Below, piece by piece: positions 42,453-51,065 of a stretch of DNA of 64,000 nucleotides. The stretch's first letter is position 1, and each line of letters begins with the position of its first letter. The notes beneath the pieces were generated by a model, which ran no database searches, had not been told where the DNA came from, and worked only from the letters and a program-made list of their open reading frames with translations. The translations under genes were made by a program, and so were the position numbers. This DNA is from JAJYSO01 sp964451785 (lineage in GTDB: Bacteria > Bacteroidota > Bacteroidia > Flavobacteriales > Flavobacteriaceae). Location: contig CAYVJG010000009.1 in the NCBI GenBank assembly GCA_964451785.1, positions 1 through 64,000 on the forward strand, written 5' to 3'.

Positions 42453-43679
42453 ATGCCACCAAAGGGATTAGCGGCTTTTTTTAGAATAGCCGCTAATTCT
42501 ATTAAAAAACATTTTTTTAGTATTGGGCTCTGTTTTATAGGGGCTATTAGTTGCATAGGTTGTTGTGATAAGGAAAAAACTCACACGGAGAGCAGTGATC
42601 AGCATAATCTCTATCTCAACATTACCGTTTCGGAAAACGAAGCCAATAGGAATAGGAAAGATAAACAAATAAAATTTCTTACCTCTTTTTTTAAAACGGA
42701 TTGGATATATGAGGATTACAAAAAATTTTTATTGACTAAAAACGATTCAACCGAAAATAAGAACCCTTTTCAATATCTTGAGTATTCATTAAAAAATAGA
42801 TATGCTAACCACAAACCAACCTTGTTGTTTCTTGAAAAAGTCTCAGAAGATCGGACTATCGCCAAAGTCGCTTTTCAAAAACCTGTAGGTTATGGTTTTT
42901 CTTCCTTGGCTTTCATTTACAATTTTATGATAGTTAAGGAAAAGAATACATATAAGATAACAAGTCCTTTTCAGTATAATACCAGGGAGTGGGTGGAAGA
43001 AAAATTTGGACATATTAAATACTTTGCCGAACCAAATTATAATTTCAATGAAGACGTTATTGATAAAATGATAGCTTTTAATAGAAAGTTAGCGATATAT
43101 TTTTACGTGAATAAAATGGAATTTAGCTATTACATTTGCAAAAATTACGATCATATCATGGAAATAACAGGGTACGATTTAGCAGAAGGAATGTTTAGAG
43201 AATATACAAAAAACTCTTTAGCGGATTCGTATTTCAACCGAATATATAGTGGGCGTTATTCTGAATACCATCCCCATGAACTTGTACATTTATATCAGGC
43301 AAGATACTTTCCCTATGCTCATCCTATTATTATTGAAGGTATAGCAACATATTTAGGAGGTGTCCCACCATTAGATTATAAGGAATATATACAGGTTGTT
43401 AACAATCATTTAAAGGGAAATAGAATTGATTTTTATAAAGAATTATTTGAGAACAAGCAGGGTTCTTATGTGATTAACAATCTAGTTTCTCTCAAATATG
43501 CCGTAGGGGCTCTGCTTTGCGATCTAACTGTAAAACAATGTGGCAAGCAGGGATTATTCAAACTGTTGGATTCCGGAAGAACGGATGAAGATTTATTGCT
43601 CACACTGAACAAACTTTTTGGCATCGACAAATCGGAATTCAATGGATTTATTGAAAAACAACTTCAAAATTATAAATGA
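42453..43679 (+). CDS. Putative lipoprotein with gluzincin-type metallopeptidase motif (HELVH...E)
   Basis: A 408-aa protein starting at the ATG ten bases after the precursor stop; the longer open frame from 42342 overlaps the precursor and is not preferred. A hydrophobic N-terminus (HFFSIGLCFIGAISCIGCC) followed by DKEK suggests a lipoprotein, though the lipobox is not canonical. Zinc-site residues: H275-E276-L-V-H279 and E295 in IIIEGIATYLGG, the HExxH plus EGxAxY arrangement of the peptidase MA-like/gluzincin clan. The C-terminal region (LLDSGRTDEDLLLTLNKLFGI) is shared with the protein at 44857-46017. Likely works outside the cytoplasm, possibly on the exported peptide or as self-protection; that role is inference. 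Confidence 0.72.
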   Translation: MPPKGLAAFFRIAANSIKKHFFSIGLCFIGAISCIGCCDKEKTHTESSDQHNLYLNITVSENEANRNRKDKQIKFLTSFFKTDWIYEDYKKFLLTKNDSTENKNPFQYLEYSLKNRYANHKPTLLFLEKVSEDRTIAKVAFQKPVGYGFSSLAFIYNFMIVKEKNTYKITSPFQYNTREWVEEKFGHIKYFAEPNYNFNEDVIDKMIAFNRKLAIYFYVNKMEFSYYICKNYDHIMEITGYDLAEGMFREYTKNSLADSYFNRIYSGRYSEYHPHELVHLYQARYFPYAHPIIIEGIATYLGGVPPLDYKEYIQVVNNHLKGNRIDFYKELFENKQGSYVINNLVSLKYAVGALLCDLTVKQCGKQGLFKLLDSGRTDEDLLLTLNKLFGIDKSEFNGFIEKQLQNYK

Positions 43680-43680
43680 T

Positions 43681-44814
43681 ATGAGCACCTCTCTTTTGAA
43701 GGCGCAAACCAACTTTGAAAATACCATAAAAACTTTGTTATTCCAGCAAAACCCGGCTCTAATCGAAAAATTAAATTTCGATGATGAGGAAGTTTTTTTG
43801 GTCCCCTTGCTGTTTGCTTATTTCATAAGCACTAAAAAAAAATTGTTTCCACCACAGATTTTAGAAGAAATCCTGCAAGGTTATTTTGTTGAAAAAGAAC
43901 CGCTCGCTCTTGAAAATTCTTTCAACAGAAATGATGTGGCCTACATTCCTAAAATAGGCTATTTTAAGAAAGATCAGGAAAACCCTTTCGAGCCCATTTT
44001 AAAACAAGGCGATTTTGAAGTGGTTAAAGCAGCCCACCCTGTTTTGGAACGGTATTTTACGGAATCATACCGAGGTGAAATTCTTAATGCCAACCCAGAT
44101 TACCAACCAGTTTGGCGGGAAAATTATCAAGAACTTTTTAAGGCCATCGAAATCATTCAAGAGTACTTGCCTGAGTTTTACAAAAAACTAACTTTTGCCA
44201 ATCGGAAAATATACCTGCATAACAACCCAAAGATCATAAATTTTGCTTCTGTGGAAACTTTGGGGATGCTTTATTTCTATGTTATTGGGAAAAGTAACCT
44301 CATTTATTTTATTGAAGAGCTGATCCACCAAGGTGCGCATAATTATTTGTATTATGTGCTTCAAGACAGAAGCTGTTATTTCAAAATTGACGTCGAAAAT
44401 GCCATTATGCGAAACTACACCCATAAACCTTGGGACTACCGCTCGATTTATGGTGCTTTTCACGGGCTTTATACCGTTACCATGCGTGTGGAATGTTTCA
44501 ATGAATTGTTGAAGCAAAATGTCTTTCAAGGTAGAGAAAAACATGAACTTTTGGGCCGATTAACTGATCAGATTTCCCGATTTCGTACAGGTTTGGAGTT
44601 ACTGAACCAAGACGAGGTTTTTACAGAAAAAGGAAAACGTCTTTATCACAGATTGGATTCGTCTTGTGAAGCTATTCTCAATAAGTTCAACATCTTAAAA
44701 ATCACTTTTGATTTGAGCAACCGTGATTTGGATTTCCGTTACGGTGATTTTTGCCAATTGAATCCTATAGAAGATTTTTATAAAAAAGAAGCCGAAGGAG
44801 TCTTCAGTTTTTAA
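43681..44814 (+). CDS. HExxH-type peptide beta-hydroxylase-like protein (HQGAH variant)
   Basis: A 378-aa cytoplasmic protein without signal peptide. ATG at 43681 is one base after the preceding stop; the longer frame from 43618 overlaps that gene. The arrangement matches what I know of the aKG-HExxH-type peptide beta-hydroxylase family (TIGR04267, 'HEXXH motif-containing putative peptide modification protein'): EELIHQGAHNYLYYVLQD (H216, H220), then HKPWDYRSIYGAFHGLYTV (H261), then ISRFRTGLELL and FTEKGKRLYHRL. The family Glu in HExxH is Gln217 here. Members hydroxylate residues of RiPP precursors; the adjacent precursor core offers many Asp, Asn and one His. Family call is by pattern, without a search. 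Confidence 0.7.
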   Translation: MSTSLLKAQTNFENTIKTLLFQQNPALIEKLNFDDEEVFLVPLLFAYFISTKKKLFPPQILEEILQGYFVEKEPLALENSFNRNDVAYIPKIGYFKKDQENPFEPILKQGDFEVVKAAHPVLERYFTESYRGEILNANPDYQPVWRENYQELFKAIEIIQEYLPEFYKKLTFANRKIYLHNNPKIINFASVETLGMLYFYVIGKSNLIYFIEELIHQGAHNYLYYVLQDRSCYFKIDVENAIMRNYTHKPWDYRSIYGAFHGLYTVTMRVECFNELLKQNVFQGREKHELLGRLTDQISRFRTGLELLNQDEVFTEKGKRLYHRLDSSCEAILNKFNILKITFDLSNRDLDFRYGDFCQLNPIEDFYKKEAEGVFSF

Positions 44815-44856
44815 ACACCTAAAATCAAACAATTAAAAACCACTAAAGAAAATATT

Positions 44857-46017
44857 ATGACCAAGACAAGCTTGACCCTAGCATTTTGCTTTATCCTTTC
44901 GACAGCTGTGGCACAAATGCGAGTTGTCAAACCCCGCTACGTCAAAAACACCATGGATTCCATCACCGCGGCTCAGTTTAACAAAAGTCTAAACGGGTTT
45001 TATTCCCAGGTGGTAAACGAAAACTTAACCGATGAATGGCTGACCCCAAAGAATGCCGTTTTTACCAAAAAAATATTCGAGGAATTGGAAACCTACGAAA
45101 TACGAAAAAACGAGGTGCGGTCAAAAATATGGGACAAACAACTGATCAATATTTACCCTATCGGTAAAAATAAATATTTCTTGGCCATTGCCTACACCTA
45201 TAACAGCGCAAATTATCCGGTGTTTCTTTACAAAATCGATTTATTGGCTACCAAAACCGGAAATAAATTTACCTTTTCCATCCCGCTCGATTACCTAACC
45301 CGCTATTGGAAAATACAAAAAGTAGGCAATATCACCTATCATTTTCGAGGAAAGCTCAACACAAAACGGGCAAAACGTTTCAATACGAAAAATACAAGCC
45401 TTGCTAAAAAATTTGGTCTCAAACCGGAAAAGTTCGATTTTTATATGACCGATAACTTTGAGGAAATATCGGCCTTGACAGGTTATGGCTATTCTTATTA
45501 CAACAGCAAAAAATACCGGGATGGCTTTGGGGTTGTCGATAATAAAATTTTTGCCATCGATGGCAATGAAGATTTTTCCCACGATCTGTTCCATTACTAT
45601 TCCGGGAAGGTCAACAAGCAGGACGACCGAAACTGGATTGCCGAAGAAGGCGCGGCCTATCTTTGGGGCAATGCCTATTATACCGACAAAACCGGAAATA
45701 TGGTCAAGGAAAAAAGGCTTGTTGAAGCCTTGAAAAATTGGTTAGCCCAAGACTCCAATACAGATCTTTTTGAGCTTTTTAAAACCAATGCAAAGCCATT
45801 TGTGGAAATCGCTCCCGAAATTTCTGCGCGCTCTGCAATGGCTGGACTCATCGTCAATAAAGTGGAAGAAGAAAAAGGCATGGATGGGGTTTTAAAACTC
45901 ATCAATGCTGGGAGCAAACCCAAGCTGGAAAACTTTCTGAAAACCACGGATAAATTGATAGGGTTGAACAAAAGCAATTTTAATTCGAAAATGGAAAAAT
46001 TAATCGAGGCCTATTGA
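44857..46017 (+). CDS. Secreted metallopeptidase-like paralogue with HDLFH motif
   Basis: A 386-aa protein with a clean signal peptide (FILSTAVAQ). It parallels the 408-aa lipoprotein: an ALTGYG segment, then H242-D243-L-F-H246, then WIAEEGAAYLWGN with E264 in the place of the third zinc ligand, then the C-terminal LINAGSKPKLENFLKTTDKL. Aspartate replaces the catalytic glutamate of HExxH, so it may be an inactive or altered relative, or bind metal for another purpose. 42 bases after the hydroxylase-like gene, in the same operon. Function unknown. Confidence 0.68.
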   Translation: MTKTSLTLAFCFILSTAVAQMRVVKPRYVKNTMDSITAAQFNKSLNGFYSQVVNENLTDEWLTPKNAVFTKKIFEELETYEIRKNEVRSKIWDKQLINIYPIGKNKYFLAIAYTYNSANYPVFLYKIDLLATKTGNKFTFSIPLDYLTRYWKIQKVGNITYHFRGKLNTKRAKRFNTKNTSLAKKFGLKPEKFDFYMTDNFEEISALTGYGYSYYNSKKYRDGFGVVDNKIFAIDGNEDFSHDLFHYYSGKVNKQDDRNWIAEEGAAYLWGNAYYTDKTGNMVKEKRLVEALKNWLAQDSNTDLFELFKTNAKPFVEIAPEISARSAMAGLIVNKVEEEKGMDGVLKLINAGSKPKLENFLKTTDKLIGLNKSNFNSKMEKLIEAY

Positions 46018-46214
46018 AAGTAGACTTACCTTGATTTTATTCTATTGAACGAAACTGACCTCACAGATTTTCAAAGCCTTCGAGGTCTTAAACTCACCTA
46101 AATTATACTTTATTGGTGCGACCATTTCCTGAGCAGTAAAAATTAAAATAAGCACACACTTCAAACGGGACAAACATTCAAAAGTTTCATTTCAGAAGAT
46201 TTATTTAATAAACC
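46018..46214. other. Spacer between the modification and export genes
   Basis: 197 bases with no start-bearing frame of note and no second GG-leader peptide. It may hold an internal promoter for the exporter pair but no clear box is seen. Confidence 0.4.
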
Positions 46215-48413
46215 ATGATTAATAAAAAATTCCCATTCTACAGGCAATTGGATCAAAAGGATTGTGGACCGACCTGCCTAAGAATGATTGCCAAATACCA
46301 CGGCAAACGCTTTTCGAGGGAATTTTTACGCGACAAAGCACATATTACCAAATCTGGCGTGACCATGGCAGGGATAGCAGAAGCGGCCGAAGATATCGAA
46401 ATGCGTACCCTCGGGATGCGGGTTTCATTGGATAGCTTGGTCAACGAGGTGCCCTTGCCTGTAATTGTCCCTTGGCGGCAAAAACATTTTGTGGTAGTTT
46501 ATAAAACCTCAAAAGAAAAAATCTATGTGGCCGATCCGGCTTTTGGCCTGCTAAATTATGCGCACAATGACTTTCGGCTAGCCTGGACCGCAGGAACCAA
46601 AGCTGCCGAAAATGGTTTTGTACTTATTTTAGAACCCAATACCAAGTTTCACGCTTTAGAAGGAAAAGCCAAAAAAGCAAAGGGTTTTTCTTTTTTGTTG
46701 CCTTATCTCAAACCCTATAAAAAATTGATCTATCAGTTAATGGTAGGCCTTTTGATTGGCAGTATCATTCAATTTATTTTTCCTTTTTTGATGCAATCCA
46801 TTGTCGATTATGGGGTTTTGAACCAGGACCTCAACTTTATCTATTTGATTTTGATCGCGCAATTGGTACTGTTTCTATCACAAACCTTGGTACAAATTTT
46901 CAGGCAATGGCTGTTGCTACATATAACAAGCCGTTTTAACATTAAAATGATTTCCGATTTTTTGGGAAAAATGCTCAAATTACCAATGACATTTTTTGAA
47001 ACACGCAACACTGGTGAACATTTGCAGCGGGTGAGGGATCATCGGCGGATTCAGAATTTTATTTCAACCTCGTCTTTGTCAATGGTTTATTCAGTTATCA
47101 CTTTTGTAGTTTTCAATATCATTTTGGTGTATTACAATTTTGGGATTTTTTTTGTGTTTTTTATTGGCGCAGCCTTTTATGTGATTTGGGCTACGTTTTT
47201 TCTTAAAAAAAGGGAAGAGTTGGACTATAAAATGTTCAATGAACAATCAGAAAGTCAAACCTCTTTGGTTCAAATCATCAATGGGGTCAACGAAATAAAG
47301 ATCAATAATTCTCAACGCAAAAAACGCTGGAATTGGGAATATATTCAAATCAGCCTCTATAAAATTTCTATAAGCTCTTTGAAATTGAACCAATACCAGA
47401 CTATTGGTTCAGGATTTATCAATGAACTCAAAAATATCATCATCACCTTTTTATCAGCAAAAGCGGTTGTCAATGGCGAAATTACTTTAGGGATGATGCT
47501 TTCCATACAGTATATCATCGGGCAACTCAATTTGCCATTGAACAGTTTCATTTCTTTTTTGCAACAGGGGCAGGATGCCAAAATAAGCTTGGAACGCCTA
47601 TTTCAAGTTCATGGACGCGATGATGAGGACGAAAAAACAGCACACAAGGTTAAGAAGATGCCGGACACGAAATCTATAAAAATAGAAAACCTTTCTTTCC
47701 GATATGGAGGAAAATCCACCCCTTTTGTGTTGAAAAATGTTAGCTGCTCAATCCCACAGGGAAAAACCACTGCTATTGTAGGAGAAAGTGGAAGCGGAAA
47801 AACCACCTTGGTCAACTTACTGTTGAAATTCCGTTCACCAACAAAAGGGAAAATAAAGATTGGCAACGTGGATTTGAGTTCAATACACAATGACTTCTGG
47901 CGGTTTAACTGTGGAGCGGTGCTTCAAGAAAATTATATTTTCAATGATACCATTGGTGGAAATATTTCAGAATCCGAACAAAACGAAATTATCGACCACA
48001 AACAATTATACATTGCAGCAGAGGTTGCGAACATCAAAAATTTTATCGAACAACTACCCCATAAGTACAATACAGAAATCGGAGCTTCGGGCATTCGATT
48101 AAGTGGCGGTCAACAACAACGGATCATCATTGCCCGGGCGATTTACAAAGATCCGTATTACTTGTTTTTTGATGAGGCCACAAGTGCTTTGGATGCCAAT
48201 AATGAAAAGAAAATCATGGAAAACCTTTCCCGTTTTTTGGAAGGGAAAACCTCGGTCATTGTGGCTCATCGGTTAAGTACAGTAAAAAATGCCGATAATA
48301 TTATTGTTTTGGAAAACGGAAACCTTGTAGAACAAGGAACGCATAAAGAACTTACAAAATTGAGGGGAAAATATTATGAGCTAATCAAAAACCAGTTGGA
48401 ATTGGGAAATTGA
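46215..48413 (+). CDS. Peptidase-containing (C39) ABC exporter
   Basis: A 732-aa PCAT that cleaves double-glycine leaders and exports the core. Domains: C39 cysteine peptidase (about 1-130) with C17 in DQKDCGPTC, H91 in RQKHFVVVYK and D107 in VADPAFG, a full catalytic triad; a six-helix ABC exporter membrane domain (about 160-440); and an ATPase domain with Walker A GESGSGKT (523-530), signature LSGGQQQR (629), Walker B LFFDEATSALD (D653-E654) and AHRLS. All catalytic residues are intact. Its stop is one base from the HlyD-type gene. It is the expected exporter for the 63-aa precursor. Confidence 0.94.
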   Translation: MINKKFPFYRQLDQKDCGPTCLRMIAKYHGKRFSREFLRDKAHITKSGVTMAGIAEAAEDIEMRTLGMRVSLDSLVNEVPLPVIVPWRQKHFVVVYKTSKEKIYVADPAFGLLNYAHNDFRLAWTAGTKAAENGFVLILEPNTKFHALEGKAKKAKGFSFLLPYLKPYKKLIYQLMVGLLIGSIIQFIFPFLMQSIVDYGVLNQDLNFIYLILIAQLVLFLSQTLVQIFRQWLLLHITSRFNIKMISDFLGKMLKLPMTFFETRNTGEHLQRVRDHRRIQNFISTSSLSMVYSVITFVVFNIILVYYNFGIFFVFFIGAAFYVIWATFFLKKREELDYKMFNEQSESQTSLVQIINGVNEIKINNSQRKKRWNWEYIQISLYKISISSLKLNQYQTIGSGFINELKNIIITFLSAKAVVNGEITLGMMLSIQYIIGQLNLPLNSFISFLQQGQDAKISLERLFQVHGRDDEDEKTAHKVKKMPDTKSIKIENLSFRYGGKSTPFVLKNVSCSIPQGKTTAIVGESGSGKTTLVNLLLKFRSPTKGKIKIGNVDLSSIHNDFWRFNCGAVLQENYIFNDTIGGNISESEQNEIIDHKQLYIAAEVANIKNFIEQLPHKYNTEIGASGIRLSGGQQQRIIIARAIYKDPYYLFFDEATSALDANNEKKIMENLSRFLEGKTSVIVAHRLSTVKNADNIIVLENGNLVEQGTHKELTKLRGKYYELIKNQLELGN

Positions 48414-48414
48414 T

Positions 48415-49701
48415 ATGGAAGATGACGATTTAAAAATATACAGTGAAGAAGTGCGTGATGTGCTTTCTGAACCACCAAAAGCTCTTGTCAGATGGGGAAA
48501 TACCATTTTGTTCGTGTTTATCGTTTTGCTTTTAACACTTTCCTATTTCATAAAATATCCGGAAATCATCAAAGCCCCAATAACGATTACCACAAAAAAG
48601 CCACCGGAAGACATCAAGGCCAGGAGAACCGGGCGCATAAAAGAAATTTTTGTCAATGATAAAGAAAAAGTAAACAGCAACACCCCACTGGGCATTATAG
48701 AGAATACGGCCAATTATAAAGACGTTTTTGTATTGGAAAACCTTATTGATACCTTGAATATCGATTATCAAAATTTTTCATTTCCTCTTGAGAAAACATA
48801 TGGGCTTAGATTGGGGGATATTGCCCCTGCGTTTACATTATTTGTAAAGGAATATACTCGTTATCAATTGAATAAAAAATTGAAACCATATGCTATTCAA
48901 TCAAATGCCCAAGGATATGAAATAATTCAATTAAAAAAAAGGTTAGCCGTGATGAGGGAGCAAAAACAAATCGGAAAGCGGGAATTGAAATTTAAGAAGA
49001 GTGAAATAACTCGTTTTCAAAAACTTTATGACAAAGGGGTTATTGCGGCACAAGAATACGAAACCGAAAAGCTAGATTTTTTGCAGAAACTAAAAAACTT
49101 GAAAGTTCTTGAACTGCAAATATCTGAATTGCAATCATCCATAATTGATTTGAACCGTAACAGTCAAACTACGGTATTGAATAAAAGAAAAGATAATTTG
49201 AACCTCTTGCGCAATGTTGTTCAAGCCTTCAACCAGCTCAAAAAAGCTATTCAAGATTGGGAGTTGCATTATGTCTTGCGCTCATCTATTCAAGGCACTG
49301 TTTCTTTTCTTCAAATTTGGTCTGTCAATCAAAATGTAAATTTGGGGGAAACTATTTTTTCTATTATTCCAACGGTTAATGGAGGCTATCTCGGCAAGGT
49401 TTTGGCTTCGCCCCAAAATTTGGGAAAATTGAAGGTTGGCCAAAAAGTCAATATACAATTAGCGGGTTATCCGTATCGTGAATTTGGAATATTACAAGGC
49501 AAGGTAGAATCCATTTCGGCGGCACCAAACAGTGATGGAACATATGTCTTAAATGTTTCGTTGTCAAAAAAATTGGTAACCTCTTACGGCAAGAAAATTA
49601 AGTTTCGACAAGAAATGAAGGGCTCCGCCAATATCATTACAGAGGATTTGAGGCTAATTGAACGGTTCTTCTATCAAATCAGGGGGATTTTTAAGCGATA
49701 A
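48415..49701 (+). CDS. HlyD/EmrA-type membrane fusion protein
   Basis: A 428-aa periplasmic adaptor. One membrane helix at about 26-46 (WGNTILFVFIVLLLTLSYF), a lipoyl-like half-motif (RRTGRIKEIFVNDKEKV), a long alpha-helical hairpin (about 150-285, charged heptads such as KKRLAVMREQKQIGKRELKF), then a beta-barrel end with GYLGKVLASPQNLGKLKVGQ. It bridges the C39 exporter to an outer-membrane channel; no TolC-like gene is adjacent, so a generic channel must serve. One base after the exporter gene. Confidence 0.9.
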   Translation: MEDDDLKIYSEEVRDVLSEPPKALVRWGNTILFVFIVLLLTLSYFIKYPEIIKAPITITTKKPPEDIKARRTGRIKEIFVNDKEKVNSNTPLGIIENTANYKDVFVLENLIDTLNIDYQNFSFPLEKTYGLRLGDIAPAFTLFVKEYTRYQLNKKLKPYAIQSNAQGYEIIQLKKRLAVMREQKQIGKRELKFKKSEITRFQKLYDKGVIAAQEYETEKLDFLQKLKNLKVLELQISELQSSIIDLNRNSQTTVLNKRKDNLNLLRNVVQAFNQLKKAIQDWELHYVLRSSIQGTVSFLQIWSVNQNVNLGETIFSIIPTVNGGYLGKVLASPQNLGKLKVGQKVNIQLAGYPYREFGILQGKVESISAAPNSDGTYVLNVSLSKKLVTSYGKKIKFRQEMKGSANIITEDLRLIERFFYQIRGIFKR

Positions 49702-49878
49702 AGATAGTTTGCTTTCGTCGTTGCTCCTTGAGGAGCACCATAAATTGTGCTTTATTGGTAGTAAAAGGCTACTATGGGGGTAACAATAAACAGAAGCCAA
49801 GGATGCAATCGTGAGGTAGTATATAAAAGGGGATGGAGGTAAAATTTTCGCTCAGAGGAGGGTGAAGATTAGGTAATA

Positions 49879-49992
49879 GTGATTATTATTCAACGAATAA
49901 CTGAAAACAGTGTCTATATCTCAGGTGATGTAAAAGCAGATACTGTCCCTAAAAGCAAGGAAGCGTCATGTATAGAATGGTGCGATAAGTGA
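49879..49992 (+). CDS. Possible small peptide (37 codons, GTG start)
   Basis: The frame reads IIIQRITENSVYISGDV... and ends KEASCIEWCDK with a CxxxC pair. It follows the exporter operon by 177 bases. It lacks a GG leader. It could be a small gene, a fragment of a longer one, or chance; nothing else supports it. Confidence 0.2.
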   Translation: MIIIQRITENSVYISGDVKADTVPKSKEASCIEWCDK

Positions 49993-50004
49993 AGAGAGAG
50001 GAAA

Positions 50005-50024
50005 GATAGGGAATAATCCCTATC
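50005..50024. terminator. Bidirectional terminator hairpin
   Basis: GATAGGGA (50005-50012), loop ATAA, TCCCTATC (50017-50024), followed by CTTTTCC on the plus strand and CTTTCC on the minus strand. Separates the island from the convergent SusCD locus. Confidence 0.55.
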
Positions 50025-50055
50025 CTTTTCCTACTCAATTTGTAGAATCAACCAA

Positions 50056-51033
50056 TCAAAACACTTTCAATTCAGCCATATTGGTATAATACGTATCTTG
50101 ATACATGCTGCTGATGGTGACTTTAAAGTAGCGGTAAGGCGTAGTGGGTTGAGCGAATTCTATTTTTTGCCAATTGCTATTGTCAGGTAGAGTGATTTCT
50201 TGAACAGTGGTCCAAGAGCTGTTATCTGTACTTGCTTCCACTTTTACATTTTTAGGTCTTCCGGCACTGCTCACACCTTGTCTTGGTAAAAACATAATGC
50301 CGTGTAGAGGGTGTTCAGTATGCATATCGATTATAAACCAATGTGGAGGGCCGGGTTGTGCACCTTGCCACTGTGAATGCCAGAATGTAGCAGTATTGCC
50401 GTCAAAGAGATTAATGACGCGTCCGTTGTCAGGGCCTTCGCCATTTTCTTCTTGTGATGAGAAGTCAACAACCGTCCAAGCACTGCGACTGTAAGGAGGG
50501 AATGGATCTTTATTGATGTGAATAAATGCCGTATGCATGCTACTCACAGGAATTGTTCCTGTGGATGAAATGTTAACAGGAAGCACATAGCCGGTTTCTG
50601 AGATGTCAAATTGATCAGGGAAAATAGCTACTTGGAAACTAGTGTCTACTATGCCCGCAGGAATTTCAATTTCAGAAATAGGGATGTTGTAGTAAGTTTC
50701 TGGCATTAAGTCATAGTGCACAGAATCTGCTACAGGATCCTGAAAAGGAATGTTGACCGATTGATCAATTCCAATTTTTACATGGACAGGTTTATCTGCA
50801 GGGTTATGTAAATGAATAGAAAAATCTAAAGTGTCAGCGGCTAGTGATAAATCCGGATTTATAAGGGCATCTTCCCAAAAGTTTAGTCCACTTGAAGCCA
50901 GATTAAACTGGTTGGTTTCCGGATAAGAGAGGACGATTTCTTGATTGTTATTCGCCATCTCGGTTTCGGTTTTATAGCAGCCTGTCACTATAAAGGCTAG
51001 TAACAGGAGTGCGATGAAAGGTATTTTTTTCAT
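50056..51033 (-). CDS. DUF1735 and discoidin (F5/8 type C) domain lipoprotein
   Basis: A 325-aa lipoprotein with lipobox VTGC. Residues about 30-165 fit the DUF1735/BT_3987-like domain (DLSLAADTLDFSIHLHNPADKPVHV, ETYYNIPISEIEIPAG, shown in part), and about 175-325 an F5/8 type C carbohydrate-binding domain (NLFDGNTATFWHSQW, PPHWFIIDM, PYRYFKVTISS). It is the third gene of a susC-susD unit and is most likely a surface glycan-binding protein. Glycan not identifiable. Confidence 0.88.
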   Translation of the reverse strand: MKKIPFIALLLLAFIVTGCYKTETEMANNNQEIVLSYPETNQFNLASSGLNFWEDALINPDLSLAADTLDFSIHLHNPADKPVHVKIGIDQSVNIPFQDPVADSVHYDLMPETYYNIPISEIEIPAGIVDTSFQVAIFPDQFDISETGYVLPVNISSTGTIPVSSMHTAFIHINKDPFPPYSRSAWTVVDFSSQEENGEGPDNGRVINLFDGNTATFWHSQWQGAQPGPPHWFIIDMHTEHPLHGIMFLPRQGVSSAGRPKNVKVEASTDNSSWTTVQEITLPDNSNWQKIEFAQPTTPYRYFKVTISSMYQDTYYTNMAELKVF

Positions 51034-51065
51034 AATACTAATATTTAAATCTGTATCAAATCAGC

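Larger units (their letters stand above)
49702..50055. other. Right edge of the accessory island
   Basis: 354 bases. Contents: a GCTCC-TTGA-GGAGC mini-hairpin at 49723-49736, a 37-codon frame with GTG start at 49879-49992 (described separately), and a terminator hairpin at 50005-50024. Confidence 0.5.

Noticed and set aside
41664..49701. Accessory island as prophage or integrative element
   Set aside because: No integrase, transposase, tRNA, att-type direct repeat or phage structural gene is visible; only an XRE regulator could hint at it.
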